Positions 1 through 8,488 are shown, counted from the first letter of the stretch. The stretch: 56,500 bases of DNA from Paenibacillus wynnii (GCF_030812855.1 NZ_JAUSTK010000033.1:1-56500), one strand, 5' to 3'. Translations and numbers: made by a program. Notes: generated by a model not told the origin, from the letters alone.

Positions 1-94
1 ATCACCCGATTTTAATTGTACAAAGTACATCTAAATGTTTGTGACAATAGCTTTATGCAATGCACCAGAATAGGACGGCAGTAGACGTAAGAAT

Positions 95-243
95 TTTGGA
101 GTTGGAAGAGCGGCAGCGACCGCCACGAGGGGTGTCCCATTAGCCATGAAATGGCTACTTAGGACACCCCTCGTTTTTGGAGTTGGATAGATGGTTGTGC
201 TTATAAGGACGCTCCGCGAACGGATCGTTGCTATAATCGCTGC
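95..243 (+). repeat. Dispersed terminator-bearing repeat, copy 1
   Basis: This stretch begins with a segment reading roughly TTTTGGAGTTGGAAGAGCGG, continues into a strong GC-rich hairpin (126-137 pairs with 162-173, followed by five T), and ends with a tail running into ATAATCGCTG. The hairpin and tail occur again in inverted orientation at 22364-22475, at roughly 85-90% identity by eye over about 105 bases. The first 30 bases occur again at 13768-13800. It ends exactly where the readable permease remnant begins, so it probably marks an insertion or rearrangement junction. No coding function is apparent. Confidence 0.75.
126..178 (+). terminator. Rho-independent terminator inside the repeat
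   Basis: CGAGGGGTGTCC at 126-137 pairs perfectly with GGACACCCCTCG at 162-173, with a second inner pairing TAGCCAT/ATGGCTA, and TTTTT follows. The stem is long and the U-tract short, as in intrinsic terminators. Confidence 0.75.
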
Positions 244-396
244 CCATTATCCTTTAGTGTTGCTAATGGACTTGCACTTGGCTTCATTGCTTATCCTATT
301 GTTAAACTGGCCGCCGGACGAAGAAAAGAAATATCGGCTACGATGTACGTGATCGCCGTCTTCTTCTTGCTTTACTTTATTCTTGGAGCGATATGA
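244..396 (+). pseudogene. 3' remnant of an NCS2-type purine/xanthine permease
   Basis: The frame from 244 to the TGA at 394-396 encodes about 50 residues reading PLSFSVANGLALGFIAYPIV, then KLAAGRRKEI, then a final hydrophobic helix. This is the usual C-terminus of AzgA/PbuG/PbuO-type nucleobase permeases (an S-x-A-N-G-x-x-x-G-F-I-x-Y motif, a K-x-x-x-G-R-x-x-E-I turn, and a last membrane segment). There is no start codon or ribosome binding site and the other 380 or so residues are absent. The fragment begins where the dispersed repeat ends. It is a broken gene; the family call rests on motif recognition only. Confidence 0.7.
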
Positions 397-464
397 AAGA
401 TCGCCTATGTAAATACAGGTAAATAACAAGAACAAAAGGTTTTTCTAAAAAGAATATCTATTCT

Positions 465-504
465 AAGGGTGTCTTGGAGTGTAAACTCCCGGGGCACCTT
501 TTTT
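465..504 (+). terminator. Rho-independent terminator
   Basis: AAGGGTGTC pairs (with one mismatch) with GGGGCACCTT around a GGAGT/ACTCC inner stem, and TTTTTT follows. It lies between the permease remnant and the two-component operon and probably ended the former permease transcript. Confidence 0.7.
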
Positions 505-547
505 GATGATAAACAAAGGTATGTTTCACTCTCTATTTGTAAAATTA

Positions 548-556
548 TGCTATAAT
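548..556 (+). promoter_or_regulatory. Extended -10 promoter of the two-component/ABC operon
   Basis: TGCTATAAT at 548-556 is a perfect extended -10 element of the SigA type. It lies 62 bases before the response regulator start, which has the ribosome binding site GGGAGAGGGAGA. No good -35 box is evident, consistent with an extended -10 promoter. Confidence 0.55.
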
Positions 557-618
557 GACCTCACAGTTTTTGAGGACAAGCCGCCGGCCCATTTTGGTGA
601 TAGGGAGAGGGAGAATCG

Positions 619-1293
619 ATGAGCACTACGTTGTTGTATATTGAGGATGATAGAGAGATCGGCAGCGTGGTAACTGCTGATTTAAGCGATCGGAATTACA
701 CTGTACGGTGGCTGCGGAGCGGAGAAGAGGCCACAGAGCAGGCAGAGGGCTGCCAGTTAGCGATTCTTGATGTTATGCTGCCCGGCTTGGATGGTTTTAC
801 GGTGGGCCAGCGGTTGAAGAAGGCGTATCCCAAGCTGCCCATATTGATGCTTTCTGCCAGAACCTCTATTGATGATAAGCTGCAGGGACTGCAATTTGCA
901 GACGACTATTTAACGAAGCCTTTTCACCCTGAAGAACTGGCAGCACGGATAGAAGTGCTTCTTAGACGCGCAGGATCTTCTGGCTCAGGCGAATTATTAT
1001 TGAAGCATCTTATTATATATGAAGAAGAAAACCGAATTGTCCATGCCGAGAACGGAGAAGAAATTCGGTTAACGGGCAAGCAATTTCAGATTTTCTTTTA
1101 TTTATTGCGGCATTTAAATCAGATTATGACGAAGGAACAGATATATGAAGCGGTATGGGGTGAGCTGTATATGGAGGGTGATAAAACCTTGATGGTCCAT
1201 ATCCGGTATCTGCGTGAAAAATTGGAGTTGGATCCCGCTTCACCGCAAATCATTGAGACCATTCGCGGTGTGGGCTATCGGGTAAGGGCATGA
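619..1293 (+). CDS. OmpR-family response regulator
   Basis: This 224-residue DNA-binding response regulator should be phosphorylated by the kinase encoded immediately downstream. The receiver domain (about residues 1-118) has the acidic pair ED at 9-10, the phosphoacceptor D51 in AILDVMLPG, and the conserved lysine in DYLTKPF. The C-terminal half is a winged-helix trans_reg_C domain ending in IETIRGVGYRVRA. Its stop overlaps the kinase start by 4 bases (ATGA), showing translational coupling. In the alpha4-beta5 region it reads GLQFADDYLTKPF, one residue shorter than the usual LGADDYLTKPF. Given the exporter genes that follow, it probably controls their expression in response to an envelope-active peptide; this is inferred from context. 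Confidence 0.92.
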   Translation: MSTTLLYIEDDREIGSVVTADLSDRNYTVRWLRSGEEATEQAEGCQLAILDVMLPGLDGFTVGQRLKKAYPKLPILMLSARTSIDDKLQGLQFADDYLTKPFHPEELAARIEVLLRRAGSSGSGELLLKHLIIYEEENRIVHAENGEEIRLTGKQFQIFFYLLRHLNQIMTKEQIYEAVWGELYMEGDKTLMVHIRYLREKLELDPASPQIIETIRGVGYRVRA

Positions 1294-2732
1294 CAAAAAA
1301 CAAGAGATTTTACCTGTTCAGACAATCGCTATTATTCCGCTACCTATTAATCATTATGGTGGCGTTACTCTTTCTGCCTATTATTTTCCCGATGAGCTAT
1401 ATCCTCTATAACCTTGTGAATGAATTAGTTGTGGGTAAACCCACATCCACCCTGACAGCGGAGGCAGGGCTCTATAACAACGGTCAAAAGCTGGAGCAAA
1501 TGTGGCACACGGAAGCACTTCACTTAAAGGATGCCTCACCTGAAGAGGTAAATGAGCGGCTGCGGCAGCTAAGTGAAAGCTATAGCCGTGCTTTGATGTT
1601 CTGGGTGAATGGAGTAGGGGAATTAGAACATGTTTTTTCTCCACTTGATACCGCTACAGTAGAGGATGCTATGGATGAAGCTCATATCCCCGCTCAGTGG
1701 ACTGCAACCGAGTCTATCGCCTTTATGAAGGCAAGCACGGACAGCAATCCGTTTACTGTAGTTGCCTTTGTTGGGGATAAGGCTGAGCTTGGGCAAGGCT
1801 TCATGGTGATGCAAATTCCCCGTTCGTTGATTAAGGCCGTGAGTTCTCCGGCCCCTGTTATTATATACGGTACGGTTCTGCTGGTTTTATTTCTTGGCTT
1901 CGCAGTTGTGTCCTGGCTGTTTTTTGATAGAATTCGCAGACGGTTACTGCGTTTGCAGACCGCCATGACAAGGGCTGAGAAAGACGGTTTTCCCGGTCTG
2001 ATCCAGAAGGGTAAGACTGATGAAATTGGCAAGCTTGAGGAAGCCTTCAATACGATGGTAATTGAGCTTAAGGACAGCCGCAGGAGAGAATTAGATGAGG
2101 AACAACTGCGCAAGCGTCTGATCTCTGATTTGTCCCATGATTTGCGGACTCCGCTTACGGTTATTCGCAGTCATGTATATAATCTGGGAAAGGAAAAGCT
2201 GTCAGAAGAGGGTGCACGATCCCTAATTCTTATGGATGAACGTATTGCCGACCTTAGTGTTCTAATGGACAATCTGCTGTCCTATAACCTGCTGACAAGC
2301 GGCAGAATTACATTGAAGCTGGAGAGAAAGGATATACTTCGGCTGTTGAGAGAAAGTGCAGCGGCATGGTATCCGCTTTGGGAGAGGGAAGGATTCTCTG
2401 TAGAAATCGAACTGGACGAAGAATCACTCTATTGGCAGGTTGATGAAATCTGGTTTCGACGTGTTCTTGATAATTTATACCAGAATATTATGCGTCATGC
2501 ACACGGGGGTCTTTATGTGGGATTATCCACGCAAATTCGCAACGGGGTACACGCCATTGTTATCTCCGATCACGGAAGCGGCATGAATAGCGATTCCAAC
2601 ACGAAAGGTGCAGGACTGGGATTATCTATCGTAGATTTGCTCCTTTCCCGAATGAACCTGAAATGGGAAGTCAAAAGTTCGTCAACGGGCACCTCGATTG
2701 TGATTTATTCGTCTGCTCTTACGAATATTTAA
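1290..2732 (+). CDS. Sensor histidine kinase
   Basis: This 480-residue membrane kinase is the partner of the upstream response regulator. It has a first membrane helix at about residues 13-40, an extracellular sensor region of roughly 140 residues, a second helix at about 188-212, a HAMP-like linker, and a HisKA domain with the phosphorylated H283 in SDLSHDLRTPLTV. The HATPase domain follows, with DNLYQNIMRHA (N box), SDHGSGM (G1) and GAGLGLSIV (G2). The long extracytoplasmic loop argues for direct ligand sensing, unlike BceS-type kinases with almost no loop. The ABC genes begin 61-70 bases downstream. The ligand is unknown; a cell-wall-active antibiotic is the best contextual guess. Confidence 0.9.
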   Translation: MTKNKRFYLFRQSLLFRYLLIIMVALLFLPIIFPMSYILYNLVNELVVGKPTSTLTAEAGLYNNGQKLEQMWHTEALHLKDASPEEVNERLRQLSESYSRALMFWVNGVGELEHVFSPLDTATVEDAMDEAHIPAQWTATESIAFMKASTDSNPFTVVAFVGDKAELGQGFMVMQIPRSLIKAVSSPAPVIIYGTVLLVLFLGFAVVSWLFFDRIRRRLLRLQTAMTRAEKDGFPGLIQKGKTDEIGKLEEAFNTMVIELKDSRRRELDEEQLRKRLISDLSHDLRTPLTVIRSHVYNLGKEKLSEEGARSLILMDERIADLSVLMDNLLSYNLLTSGRITLKLERKDILRLLRESAAAWYPLWEREGFSVEIELDEESLYWQVDEIWFRRVLDNLYQNIMRHAHGGLYVGLSTQIRNGVHAIVISDHGSGMNSDSNTKGAGLGLSIVDLLLSRMNLKWEVKSSSTGTSIVIYSSALTNI

Positions 2733-2802
2733 CCAAAACTTAAACTTAACCCTGCCATCCTTTTAACCTCGGAGAGCTAAGCTGTATACCGAGGTGAATA
2801 CA

Positions 2803-3717
2803 TTGAGTGAAACAATCATTGAAACAAAAGGTTTGTTGAAGAACTACAAAGGCCGGGCGGCTGTGAAGGATTTGAATCTGAACATCCGTAAAGGTGAGAT
2901 TTACGGTTTCCTTGGACCAAACGGTGCAGGAAAGACTACAACCATACGCCTGCTTCTGGGTCTGATCGCGCCATCTGCCGGAACGATTGAAATATTCGGC
3001 AAGGATCTTAGACATGAAAAGATGAATATCCTGCGTAAAGTAGGGTCTTTGGTTGAATCGCCCTCTTATTATGGGCATCTTACGGCGATTCAGAATCTGG
3101 AGGCTATTCGGCGGATATTGAATGTTCCCAAGTCTAGAATTTCAGAGGTATTGGATATTGTCTCGTTAACGGGGGAAGAAAAGCGTCCTGTGAAAGGATT
3201 CTCACTTGGTATGAAGCAACGTCTTGGCATAGCCTCTGCACTGCTTGGGAATCCGGAGCTGCTTATTCTGGACGAACCGACCAACGGACTTGATCCATCC
3301 GGCATTCAGGAAATTCGTGATCTCATTAAGCGGATGCCGCAAGAACATGGGATAACGGTTCTGGTGTCCAGCCACCTGTTAAGTGAGATTGAACTGATGG
3401 CAAATACCGTAGGCATCCTTCACCAAGGAAGCATGGTTTATCAGGACAGCATTACCAATCTCCAGCAGCGGGCAGCCGGAGAGATGAGACTGGTGGTCTC
3501 CGAACCGGAGATGGCGCTATCCTTCGTGGAGAATCGAGGATATACAGGAGTACTTCAGAATGGAACACTCTGCTTCACCCGGATGAATGACACCACAGTG
3601 GCCCAACTGGTTAAAGTCCTGGTAGAGAAAGGGCATGCGATTTACCGTGTGGAAGAACGAAGACAATCGCTGGAGGAATTCTTCCTGCAGGTTGTGGGCG
3701 GGGTAAGCCATGATTAG
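2803..3717 (+). CDS. ABC transporter ATP-binding protein, BcrA/lantibiotic-immunity type
   Basis: This protein of about 304 residues powers the two membrane proteins encoded next. The TTG at 2803 is preferred because GAGGTG lies at the right distance in front of it; a GTG at 2794 in the same frame overlaps that ribosome binding site. It has Walker A GPNGAGKTTT, signature FSLGMKQRLG, Walker B LLILDEPTNGLDPSG and the switch histidine in VSSHLLSEI. The extra C-terminal 80 residues are typical of the DrrA/BcrA family. With a neighbouring two-component system and two ABC-2 permeases, the set matches bacitracin (BcrAB) or lantibiotic self-protection (LanFEG) transporters. Substrate specificity cannot be read from the sequence. 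Confidence 0.9.
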   Translation: MSETIIETKGLLKNYKGRAAVKDLNLNIRKGEIYGFLGPNGAGKTTTIRLLLGLIAPSAGTIEIFGKDLRHEKMNILRKVGSLVESPSYYGHLTAIQNLEAIRRILNVPKSRISEVLDIVSLTGEEKRPVKGFSLGMKQRLGIASALLGNPELLILDEPTNGLDPSGIQEIRDLIKRMPQEHGITVLVSSHLLSEIELMANTVGILHQGSMVYQDSITNLQQRAAGEMRLVVSEPEMALSFVENRGYTGVLQNGTLCFTRMNDTTVAQLVKVLVEKGHAIYRVEERRQSLEEFFLQVVGGVSHD

Positions 3718-4426
3718 GCGCGTGATGTCGGCGGACTGGCTGAAAATTCATGGCAAGGGTCTTTGGTTTTTGGCAGGTCTGGGGCCGCTCGGGCTAGTAG
3801 CGATGCAGGCCTTGAACTTTGGCTTACGCTACGATTATATCAAGCAAGAGTATGCAATGGACTTATGGGGAGCACTCTTGGAAAACATCTCTTTTTTTGT
3901 TCCCGTTGCTTTGTACTTAGGCAGTACACTTATCTGTTCGTTAATGGCGAATATTGAACATCAGACTAGCTCATGGAAACAGCTTCTGGCGTTGCCGATA
4001 TCTCGTGTTACCGTATTCTCGTCCAAGTTACTTCTCTGTCTAATTCTGCTGACCATATCTTGTGTTCTCTTATCAGCAGGGGTAATGATCCTAGGACTTG
4101 TCCTGGGCTTTGGCACGGATCATATTCCTTACGGAGAGATCGTACGCATCGGCCTTTGGCCTTATGGTGCAGCCTTACCCATTCTTTCCTTGCAGCTATG
4201 GCTGTCGTTGACATTCAGCAATCAGGCAATATCCGTTTCATTTGGACTGATCCTATCGATAGTGTCGCTGTTCTCTATTTATTTACCGGAATGGGTCCCC
4301 TTGGTCTGGCCGTATCTGGCTTGGAACAGTCTTCAGCCTATGTTCTACTCCATATTCGGAATTCTACTGGGAATGCTGCTTCTTCTACCCGGAGCACTGC
4401 ACTTCGCTCGGAAGGATGTGATCTGA
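3710..4426 (+). CDS. ABC-2 type permease, lantibiotic-immunity LanE/MutE-like
   Basis: This 238-residue protein has six predicted membrane helices and belongs to the ABC-2 permease type found as the first of two membrane subunits in lantibiotic-immunity and bacitracin-resistance exporters. The N-terminus MSADWLKIHGKGLWFLAGLGPLG and the cytoplasmic segment SSWKQLLALPISRVTVFSSK (conserved in such proteins as W-K-x-L-L-x-L-P-x-x-R) support the call. It overlaps the ATPase gene by 8 bases and is followed 2 bases later by the second permease, so the three are co-translated. Confidence 0.82.
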   Translation: MIRRVMSADWLKIHGKGLWFLAGLGPLGLVAMQALNFGLRYDYIKQEYAMDLWGALLENISFFVPVALYLGSTLICSLMANIEHQTSSWKQLLALPISRVTVFSSKLLLCLILLTISCVLLSAGVMILGLVLGFGTDHIPYGEIVRIGLWPYGAALPILSLQLWLSLTFSNQAISVSFGLILSIVSLFSIYLPEWVPLVWPYLAWNSLQPMFYSIFGILLGMLLLLPGALHFARKDVI

Positions 4427-4428
4427 GT

Positions 4429-5163
4429 ATGAGGACTTTAGGTAGAGTATTGTCTGCAGAGATTGTGAAAATGTCCAGCCGCTATTTATGGCTTCTTATT
4501 CTGGCCAGCCCAGCGTTTGCCGTACTTATAGGGATGTCGCAATCTGAGGAGGGGCCGATTTCATGGGAGTTTATACTGTCTGTGATGGGAGCTATTCATG
4601 GAATGCTGTTTTTGCCGATATTGTCCGGCCTGTTCACAGCGCTATTATGCCGCTATGAGCATCATAATGGAGGTTGGAAGCAACTGCTCTCCTTGCCTGT
4701 ATCCAGAGGATCGGTCTATTTATCCAAGTTTATAGTAGCAGCGGTTCTGCTGGCTGCAGTACAACTACTATTTCTCGTATGTTTCCTGGGAGTAGGTTGG
4801 TGGCGTGAAGCCGGAGGGCCTCCTCCTTGGGAGATGGTGCTTCCGCGTATTCTTGGCAGTTGGCTGGCGACATTACCGCTTGCTGCGCTGCAGCTGGCTG
4901 TATCTCAAGCGTGGAGCAGCTTCGCAGCTCCTCTAGCCCTCAATGTAACCTTTACAATCCCGAACATGCTGGTGGCAAATTCCACCACATACGGCCCCTA
5001 CTACCCTTGGGTACAGCCGTTAATAGCAATGTCTCCTTATGGAGCGGATGGGAATTTTGGCGCGCTTAATTTACCGCTTGAAAGTCTGATGATCGTTGTG
5101 TTAGGGAGTTTTGTATTGTTTTTCACAGCAGGGTTGCTCTCCTTCCGGCGCAAGGCCGTATAA
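4429..5163 (+). CDS. ABC-2 type permease, lantibiotic-immunity LanG/MutG-like
   Basis: This 244-residue second membrane subunit begins MRTLGRVLSAEIVKMSSRYL. The reading frame is open far upstream (to 3973), but the ATG at 4429 is chosen because it sits 2 bases after the stop of the first permease and gives a protein starting with a proper amphipathic segment and first helix. It repeats the GGWKQLLSLPVSRGSVYLSK signature seen in its neighbour, so the two permeases are homologous and probably form a heterodimer. Six hydrophobic segments are visible. It ends the operon. Confidence 0.82.
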   Translation: MRTLGRVLSAEIVKMSSRYLWLLILASPAFAVLIGMSQSEEGPISWEFILSVMGAIHGMLFLPILSGLFTALLCRYEHHNGGWKQLLSLPVSRGSVYLSKFIVAAVLLAAVQLLFLVCFLGVGWWREAGGPPPWEMVLPRILGSWLATLPLAALQLAVSQAWSSFAAPLALNVTFTIPNMLVANSTTYGPYYPWVQPLIAMSPYGADGNFGALNLPLESLMIVVLGSFVLFFTAGLLSFRRKAV

Positions 5164-5258
5164 ATCTCTCCGAATGGACTTTGCAGGCAGTTTTCCATAT
5201 AATTATGTAAAGAATATGGAGCCGGCAGTGCCGGATGATTCATCGGGGGGCGAGGAAC

Positions 5259-5624
5259 GTGGAACCGGCAACAATTGAGGAATGTGACAATACCTGCAAC
5301 GGATCGGAGCTGGAACTGGAGTCTTTGGAGCTGATCCTGCCGGACCGGGGAACGACCGACAAAATGGCGGAGATGTTCAAGGCACTGGGTGACCCTACAA
5401 GAGTGCGGCTTATTTACGCTTTATCCCGAAAAGAACTGTGTGTACATGATTTGTCGACCATTCTTGATATGGGGCAGTCAGCGGTATCCCACCAGCTTCG
5501 TTATTTGCGGAACCTGCGGATCGTTAAACGCCGCAAAGAAGGCAAGACCGTCTATTACTCGCTGAATGATGCCCATGTAGAGCAGATTTTTTTGCAGACA
5601 CATGAACATATCAGTCACGAATAA
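5259..5624 (+). CDS. ArsR/SmtB-family metal-sensing repressor (CadC/CzrA-like)
   Basis: This winged-helix repressor of about 121 residues (start GTG 5259 after GGGGGGCGAGGA; an in-frame ATG at 5235 lacks a good ribosome binding site) probably represses the P-type ATPase gene downstream. Two possible metal sites are visible. One is an N-terminal thiolate site, C9 and C13, with C61 in ELCVHDL, where CadC has a second cysteine and this protein has H63. The other is an alpha5 site with D104 and H106 paired with H115 and H117, as in Zn sensors such as CzrA/SmtB. The recognition helix is SAVSHQLRYLRNLRIV. Possession of both site types suggests response to Cd/Pb/Zn. A terminator directly after the gene separates it from the ATPase, which has its own promoter and operator. 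Confidence 0.88.
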   Translation: MEPATIEECDNTCNGSELELESLELILPDRGTTDKMAEMFKALGDPTRVRLIYALSRKELCVHDLSTILDMGQSAVSHQLRYLRNLRIVKRRKEGKTVYYSLNDAHVEQIFLQTHEHISHE

Positions 5625-5639
5625 CCACATACAAAGCTA

Positions 5640-5664
5640 AGGCCGCCTTCGGGCGGTTTTTTTT
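5640..5664 (+). terminator. Rho-independent terminator after the ArsR-family gene
   Basis: CCGCC TTCG GGCGG forms a tight stem with a TTCG tetraloop followed by TTTTTTTTATTTT. Confidence 0.9.
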
Positions 5665-5699
5665 ATTTTAAAATAGGACCCAATCCTACCCGACAGACA

Positions 5700-5729
5700 T
5701 TGACACTGCTGAAGGATAGGGAATATAAT
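5700..5729 (+). promoter_or_regulatory. SigA promoter of the P-type ATPase gene
   Basis: TTGACA at 5700-5705 and TATAAT at 5724-5729 are both perfect consensus boxes, with an 18-base spacer. Transcription should begin near 5736, just ahead of the operator and 50-60 bases before the ATPase start. Confidence 0.85.
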
Positions 5730-5744
5730 ACAAGTAAGAATAAC

Positions 5745-5764
5745 ATATGAATAAGTGCTCATAT
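5745..5764. promoter_or_regulatory. Candidate ArsR/CadC-family operator
   Basis: ATATGA at 5745-5750 and TCATAT at 5759-5764 form a perfect inverted repeat with an 8-base centre. This matches the ATATGAA/TTCATAT-type half-sites typical of SmtB/CzrA/CadC operators. It lies at about +10 to +30 relative to the consensus promoter, where a bound repressor would block transcription of the ATPase. Confidence 0.7.
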
Positions 5765-5790
5765 ATACAGTGATAGGGGAGTGGGACTAC

Positions 5791-7968
5791 ATGAATACCA
5801 TTCAACAGAACTTGAAACGCCAATGGATATTGGAAGGTTTGGATTGTGCAAACTGCGCGATGAAAATTGAAGACAAAGTGAAGAACATTGAAGGTGTTTC
5901 CGACTGCTCCGTTAACTTTGCAACAAAGACACTGACGATGGAGACTGCCGCAGGTTATGCAGAATCTGCCTTATCAGAAGCGGAGAGAACCGTCACCGCG
6001 CTTGAACCACATGTGAAACTGAGAGAGAAGCAGGCTGGAGCTAGCTTGAAACATCAACATGCCCATGTTGATTCGGAGGGGCACAGTCATACTCATGAGC
6101 ATGAGGAGAATAATACGCGCCGTACAATACTGCGTTTGGCAGGCGGCGGTATTCTAGCGGCAGCAGGAATGCTGCTCCCGGTAGGTGGTTTGACAGAGCT
6201 ACTGATCTTCCTGCTGGGCTATTTTGTGGTAGGCGGTGAAATTGTATGGCGGGCAGCTAAGAATATCGTCCGGGGTCAGGTGTTTGACGAGAATTTCCTG
6301 ATGGCACTGGCTACCATTGGTGCCTTCGCCATTGGTGAATATCCTGAAGGTGTTGCGGTTATGCTGTTCTATCAGATTGGTGAATTATTTCAGGGATTAG
6401 CTGTTAACCGCTCCCGTAGATCGATCACTGCATTGATGGATATTCGCCCCGAAAGTGCGAACCTTAAGGTGGGAGAGGATACACGGCGTGTCTCACCGGA
6501 GGAAGTTTCTATTGGAGACCGGATTGTGGTTAAACCCGGTGAGAAGGTTCCTCTGGACGGCATTATCCTTGAAGGCAGCACCATGATGGATACATCGGCT
6601 CTTACGGGAGAATCCGTACCACGTTCCGTTGGGCTTGGCAGCACTGTATTAAGCGGGTTCATTAATCGGAACGGCGTAATTACCGTAGAGGTAACCAAGA
6701 CGTTCGGCGAATCAGCGGTTTCCAAAATATTAGAATTGGTTGAGAATGCATCCAGCCATAAAGCGAAGACTGAAAACTTCATACGTAAGTTTGCGCGGGG
6801 TTATACACCTGTAGTTGTAATTACAGCGCTGTTACTAGCCATTGTTCCTCCGTTGTTGATCAGCGGGGCCACCTTTTCAGACTGGATTTACCGTGCACTG
6901 ATCTTTCTTGTCATCTCTTGTCCTTGTGCGCTTGTAGTTTCAATTCCACTCGGTTTCTTTGGCGGGATTGGAGCGGCCTCAAAAAGCGGTATCCTAATCA
7001 AAGGAAGCAACTATTTAGAGGCGCTGGGCGATGTTAAGGTTGTGGTTTTCGACAAAACAGGAACGTTAACAAAAGGGCAGTTCAAAGTCACCGGAATCTT
7101 TCCGGCTGAGGGACGCTCAGCGAACGAGCTGCTTCAAGTGGCTGCTTATGCAGAAAGCCATTCCAGCCATCCTATTGCAGAATCCATTCGGGAAGCCTAC
7201 AATGCCGTCATCAATAATGAGCTTGTACGCAATTATAATGAAATATCCGGACATGGTATTGAGGTATCCGTGGACGGAAAGACTGTGCTGGCGGGAAATG
7301 CAAGATTGATGGAGCGTGAGGGTATTCCTTACCGGGTACCTGCGCAAGCGGGAACCACTGTTCATATTGCTGTCGACAAGCAGTACGCAGGTTCTCTCGT
7401 CATTGCGGATGAAGTGAAAGAGGATGCTGCCCGGGCGATTCAAGCCCTTAAGGGGCTGGGTATCACCAAGACGGTGATGCTGACGGGCGATACGGCTTCA
7501 GTGGCAGAGACTGTAGCGAAACAGTTAGGGCTGGATGAAGTCTATTCAGAACTATTGCCTCAGCATAAAGTCGAACAGATCGAACGGTTGGAGTCACTTA
7601 AAGCACAACGGGAGAAAATTATCTTTGTCGGAGACGGGATCAATGATACACCTGTCCTGGCAAGAGCGGATGTCGGGATCGCAATGGGGGGATTGGGCTC
7701 AGACGCAGCCATTGAAGCGGCGGATATCGTGATCATGAACGATGAGCCGTCCAAAATCGCGGTTGCCATCGGTATTGCCAAGCGTACAAGATCCATCGTA
7801 TGGCAAAATATTATCTTCGCACTGGGAGTCAAGGCCATCTTCCTGCTATTGGGTGCCTTCGGATATGCTACCATGTGGGAGGCAGTCTTCTCAGATGTAG
7901 GGGTAACCATATTGGCTGTGCTTAATAGTGTTCGGGCATTGAAGGTAACGGATGTATTTCATTCCTAA
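5791..7968 (+). CDS. cadA: Heavy-metal P1B-type ATPase (Cd/Zn/Pb efflux, CadA/ZntA-like)
   Basis: This protein of about 725 residues exports divalent soft metals using ATP. The ATG at 5791 is chosen over an in-frame ATG at 5755 because GGGGAGTGGG lies in front of it and 5755 is inside the operator. It has an N-terminal HMA metal-binding domain with CANC at 19-22, a His-rich linker near residues 88-105 (QHAH, HSHTHEHE) likely to bind Zn, the actuator motif DTSALTGESVP, and the CPC transmembrane metal site at 377-379. The phosphorylated D421 in DKTGT and the hinge GDGINDTPVLARADVGIAMG follow. The CPC motif plus the CadC-like neighbour fit a Cd/Zn/Pb exporter rather than a Cu pump. A terminator follows at 7977. 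Confidence 0.93.
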   Translation: MNTIQQNLKRQWILEGLDCANCAMKIEDKVKNIEGVSDCSVNFATKTLTMETAAGYAESALSEAERTVTALEPHVKLREKQAGASLKHQHAHVDSEGHSHTHEHEENNTRRTILRLAGGGILAAAGMLLPVGGLTELLIFLLGYFVVGGEIVWRAAKNIVRGQVFDENFLMALATIGAFAIGEYPEGVAVMLFYQIGELFQGLAVNRSRRSITALMDIRPESANLKVGEDTRRVSPEEVSIGDRIVVKPGEKVPLDGIILEGSTMMDTSALTGESVPRSVGLGSTVLSGFINRNGVITVEVTKTFGESAVSKILELVENASSHKAKTENFIRKFARGYTPVVVITALLLAIVPPLLISGATFSDWIYRALIFLVISCPCALVVSIPLGFFGGIGAASKSGILIKGSNYLEALGDVKVVVFDKTGTLTKGQFKVTGIFPAEGRSANELLQVAAYAESHSSHPIAESIREAYNAVINNELVRNYNEISGHGIEVSVDGKTVLAGNARLMEREGIPYRVPAQAGTTVHIAVDKQYAGSLVIADEVKEDAARAIQALKGLGITKTVMLTGDTASVAETVAKQLGLDEVYSELLPQHKVEQIERLESLKAQREKIIFVGDGINDTPVLARADVGIAMGGLGSDAAIEAADIVIMNDEPSKIAVAIGIAKRTRSIVWQNIIFALGVKAIFLLLGAFGYATMWEAVFSDVGVTILAVLNSVRALKVTDVFHS

Positions 7969-7976
7969 ATTCATTG

Positions 7977-8020
7977 AGTCTGTCCCACCATCCATTAGTA
8001 TGGATGGGGCAGGCTTTTTT
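7977..8020 (+). terminator. Rho-independent terminator after the metal ATPase gene
   Basis: GTCTGTCCCACCATCC pairs with GGATGGGGCAGGC around a short loop, and TTTTTT follows. Confidence 0.85.
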
Positions 8021-8148
8021 AAACTTAAACCAAATTGGAACACGTCATAGATCTCTGCTCAAAATGAATGCGTAAGCTTAACGGACCCAGCGGACGCTAT
8101 TTACTCCATTTACCTGAATTCCCTATCTATGCGGACTCACTTACTTTT

Positions 8149-8352
8149 ACACTATATTCAGCTCCGGTAGCTCGTTCCGCCCATTATGATGCACTTATAC
8201 ACTATATTCAGCTCCAGTAGCTCGTTTCTGCCAGTTATGATGCACTTTTACACTATATTCAGCTCCAGTAGCTCATTTCCACCAGTTATGAAGCATTTTT
8301 ACACTATATTCCGCTCAGGTAGCTCGTTTCCGCCATTTATGATGCACTATCT
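8149..8352 (+). repeat. Tandem repeat, four copies of a 50-51 bp unit
   Basis: Units begin with ACACTATATTC at 8149, 8199, 8250 and 8301, so the period is 50, 51 and 51. The unit reads approximately ACTTTTACACTATATTC then AGCTCCAGTAGCTCGTTTC then a variable CCAGTTATGATGC. Copies differ at a few positions. The sequence is partly open as a 63-residue frame with no ribosome binding site, so it is treated as non-coding. The unit resembles the reverse complement of the large 51-bp array at 52506-53090 (shared ACTTTTACACT, ATTC and CATTTC/CGTTTC blocks in register). Confidence 0.9.
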
Positions 8353-8488
8353 GCATAAATTACTTATAGAGGTGTAACCCTTTTCTTTAAACATAGCCCG
8401 TTTCTTCTTGGTGTAAAACAAAGAATGACAATATTTATTACTATATAGTAAAATATTAGGGAATCAGTATATTACTGCGAAAGAGGCG

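Noticed and set aside
247..435. A 62-residue minus-strand frame
   Set aside because: The plus strand here encodes a recognisable permease C-terminus, and the minus-strand frame has no family features.
3973..4428. N-terminal extension of the second ABC permease
   Set aside because: It lies wholly inside the first permease gene in another frame; the ATG at 4429 right after the preceding stop gives a standard permease.
8186..8377. A 63-residue open frame over the small repeat array
   Set aside because: It is a by-product of the tandem repeat, with no ribosome binding site and no conservation of frame between units.
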